A stretch of DNA of 33,202 nt, taken from an uncultured Eubacteriales bacterium (GTDB taxonomy: Bacteria > Bacillota > Clostridia > Christensenellales > Aristaeellaceae). Of this stretch, positions 32,196 through 33,202 are shown piece by piece. Positions within the stretch are counted from its first letter, which is position 1; the number at the start of each line of letters is the position of its first letter. A model generated the notes under the pieces. It did no database searches. It worked only from the letters and a program-made list of their open reading frames with translations, and was not told the origin of the DNA. The position numbers and the translations under genes were made by a program. The stretch is from the NCBI GenBank assembly GCA_944349855.1, contig CALVNS010000027.1, forward strand, positions 1-33,202, read 5' to 3'.

Positions 32196-32430
32196 AGGGG
32201 CCTGTCCGACAGCCGCGCAAAAGCAGACCGCATGGCATCGGACGCATTATCCGTGCGGATTTTTCCGCAGGCAAAAGCGCCTTTGCCCCCAAGCCCGACT
32301 GATTTTCCGGCGCAACGGAGAGGCAGGCTGCTTGGACGATTCTGCCCCGCCTCGCTTCCCGCAGCCGTCCGCTTTCCATTGCGATTGGCGCCATGCAGGG
32401 CATCTCCAAAACGAATGGGAGGAGATTACG

Positions 32431-33021
32431 ATGAAGGTTTTAGCGATCAACGCCAGTGCCAGAAGAGATGGGAATACGGCGCTCCTGATCCGCAGCGTGT
32501 TCGAAGCCTTGGATCGGGAAGGCATTGAGACGGAGATGGTCCAACTCGCCGGGCAGACGATCGAGCCCTGCAAAGCGTGCTAGGCGTGCGGTGGGCGCAA
32601 AAACTGCGTCCATCAAGCGGACGCTTTTCATGAAATCTTTGAGAAGATGAAAAAGGCCGATGGCATCTTGCTGGGTTCTCCCGTCTACTCGGCCAACATC
32701 TGTGCAAAAATGCAAGCGCTGTTGGAAAGGGCGGCAGTAGTCTGCGACCTGAATCCAGGCCTTTTGCGCCACAGGGTAGGGGCTGGCGTGGCGGCTGCCC
32801 GGCGCGGCGGCGCCCTACAGGCGATCGACGCGATGAACCATTTCTTTCTCAACCACGAGATGATCGTGGTGGGCTCCACCTACTGGAACATGGCCTATGG
32901 GCAGAAGCCCGGCGATGTAAAAAACGATGTGGAAGGTCTCTCCAACATGAAAAATCTGGGCGAGCACATGGCCTTTGTCCTGAAGGCGCTGAAAGCCGTC
33001 GATGAAAGCGGCGCCGTATGA
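32431..33021 (+). pseudogene. Iron-sulfur flavoprotein gene interrupted by an amber codon
   Basis: The frame from ATG 32431 (GGAGGAG upstream) to the TGA at 33019 encodes a 196-codon Isf/FMN-reductase-like protein with one in-frame TAG at codon 51 (32581-32583). Before it are AINASARRDGNTALLI (FMN loop) and C47, C50. After it are C53 and C59 (ACGGRKNC), then LLGSPVYSANICAKMQALLER and the usual C-terminal helices. The stop thus falls inside the C-x2-C-x2-C-x5-C cluster motif while both sides stay in frame and well conserved. A TGG-to-TAG change is the simplest origin. It could be a recent mutation, a base error, or suppressed. An ATG at 32647 could give only a fragment without the cluster. Confidence 0.85.
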
Positions 33022-33167
33022 CAGACGAGGTCTGCCCTGTCGGCGAACGGCTCGTCGCATGCCGCGCCGTCAGGCCAGTCTATGGGGCGCAGGGCCGCCC
33101 GGCTGCCCCGCTGAGGGGCGGTCGCACGGGCTTGCATGCCCATCACCTGCCCCTGAACCCCGACAAT

Positions 33168-33184
33168 CCCCCCCCCCCCCCCCC
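33168..33184. repeat. 17-base C homopolymer at the window edge
   Basis: Seventeen consecutive C residues are followed by a CG-only tail (33185-33202). No gene is visible in 33022-33202. The tract is most likely a contig-end or base-calling artefact; a phase-variable tract would normally lie in a coding or promoter context, which is not seen. Confidence 0.8.
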
Positions 33185-33202
33185 GCGCCGCCCGCCCGCC
33201 GC

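Noticed and set aside
1-33202. CRISPR arrays, tRNA or rRNA genes, insertion sequences or phage genes
   Set aside because: I saw no regularly spaced repeats, no tRNA-like or rRNA sequence, and no transposase, integrase or structural phage protein in any frame.

Overview
The window is high-GC bacterial DNA with dense Bacillota-type operons: strong AAGGAGG ribosome sites, LplB/YtcP/YtdP-like sugar transport genes, iron-sulfur flavoproteins and a SirTM/zinc-macrodomain pair. It most likely comes from an anaerobic, GC-rich gut Clostridia member; a Christensenellales-like lineage is a guess. No rRNA, tRNA, CRISPR array or insertion sequence was seen. Gene families were assigned by recognising motifs, not by database search.

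Region 1 (1-6252, minus strand) is a seven-gene catabolic operon read leftward from a promoter near 6310-6336. In transcription order it encodes a PPC/DUF296 protein, a TIM-barrel sugar isomerase-like enzyme, a beta-keto acid cleavage enzyme (DUF849), a thiolase, a DUF1537 acid-sugar kinase, an SDR dehydrogenase and an RpiB-type isomerase. The mix joins sugar-acid chemistry to acetyl-CoA/beta-keto acid chemistry and does not match a textbook pathway.

Region 2 (6449-13708) is a sugar-uptake locus. A membrane-anchored AraC regulator of the YtdP type diverges from two CUT1 permeases, a solute-binding protein and an ADP-ribosylglycohydrolase-family enzyme, closed by a perfect terminator. No ATPase gene is present, so a shared one elsewhere is presumed. 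A glycosyltransferase, a LysR regulator and a divergent MATE exporter follow (13737-17201).

Region 3 (17339-29562) is the most unusual part: a redox island. It encodes a LysR regulator, a flavin reductase-like protein, a MerR regulator, a YajO-like aldo/keto reductase, a cytosolic flavodoxin, an exported flavodoxin, a carboxymuconolactone decarboxylase-cupin fusion, a 4Fe-4S flavoprotein, a DUF4405 membrane protein, a second exported flavodoxin, an exported DUF362 protein and a permease. A second LysR, paralogous to the first, is divergent from a small protein resembling a MerR C-terminus, an iron-type alcohol dehydrogenase and an exported aldo/keto reductase. Four redox-family proteins carry Sec signal peptides, so the island appears to place redox chemistry on both sides of the membrane.

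Region 4 (29808-33021) has an HxlR regulator whose promoter spacer is itself a palindrome, divergent from a zinc macrodomain and SirTM sirtuin pair (reversible protein ADP-ribosylation) without the usual GcvH-L and LplA2 partners. Next is an iron-sulfur flavoprotein gene interrupted by one amber codon inside its cluster-binding motif. The window ends in a 17-base C run that looks like a low-quality contig edge.
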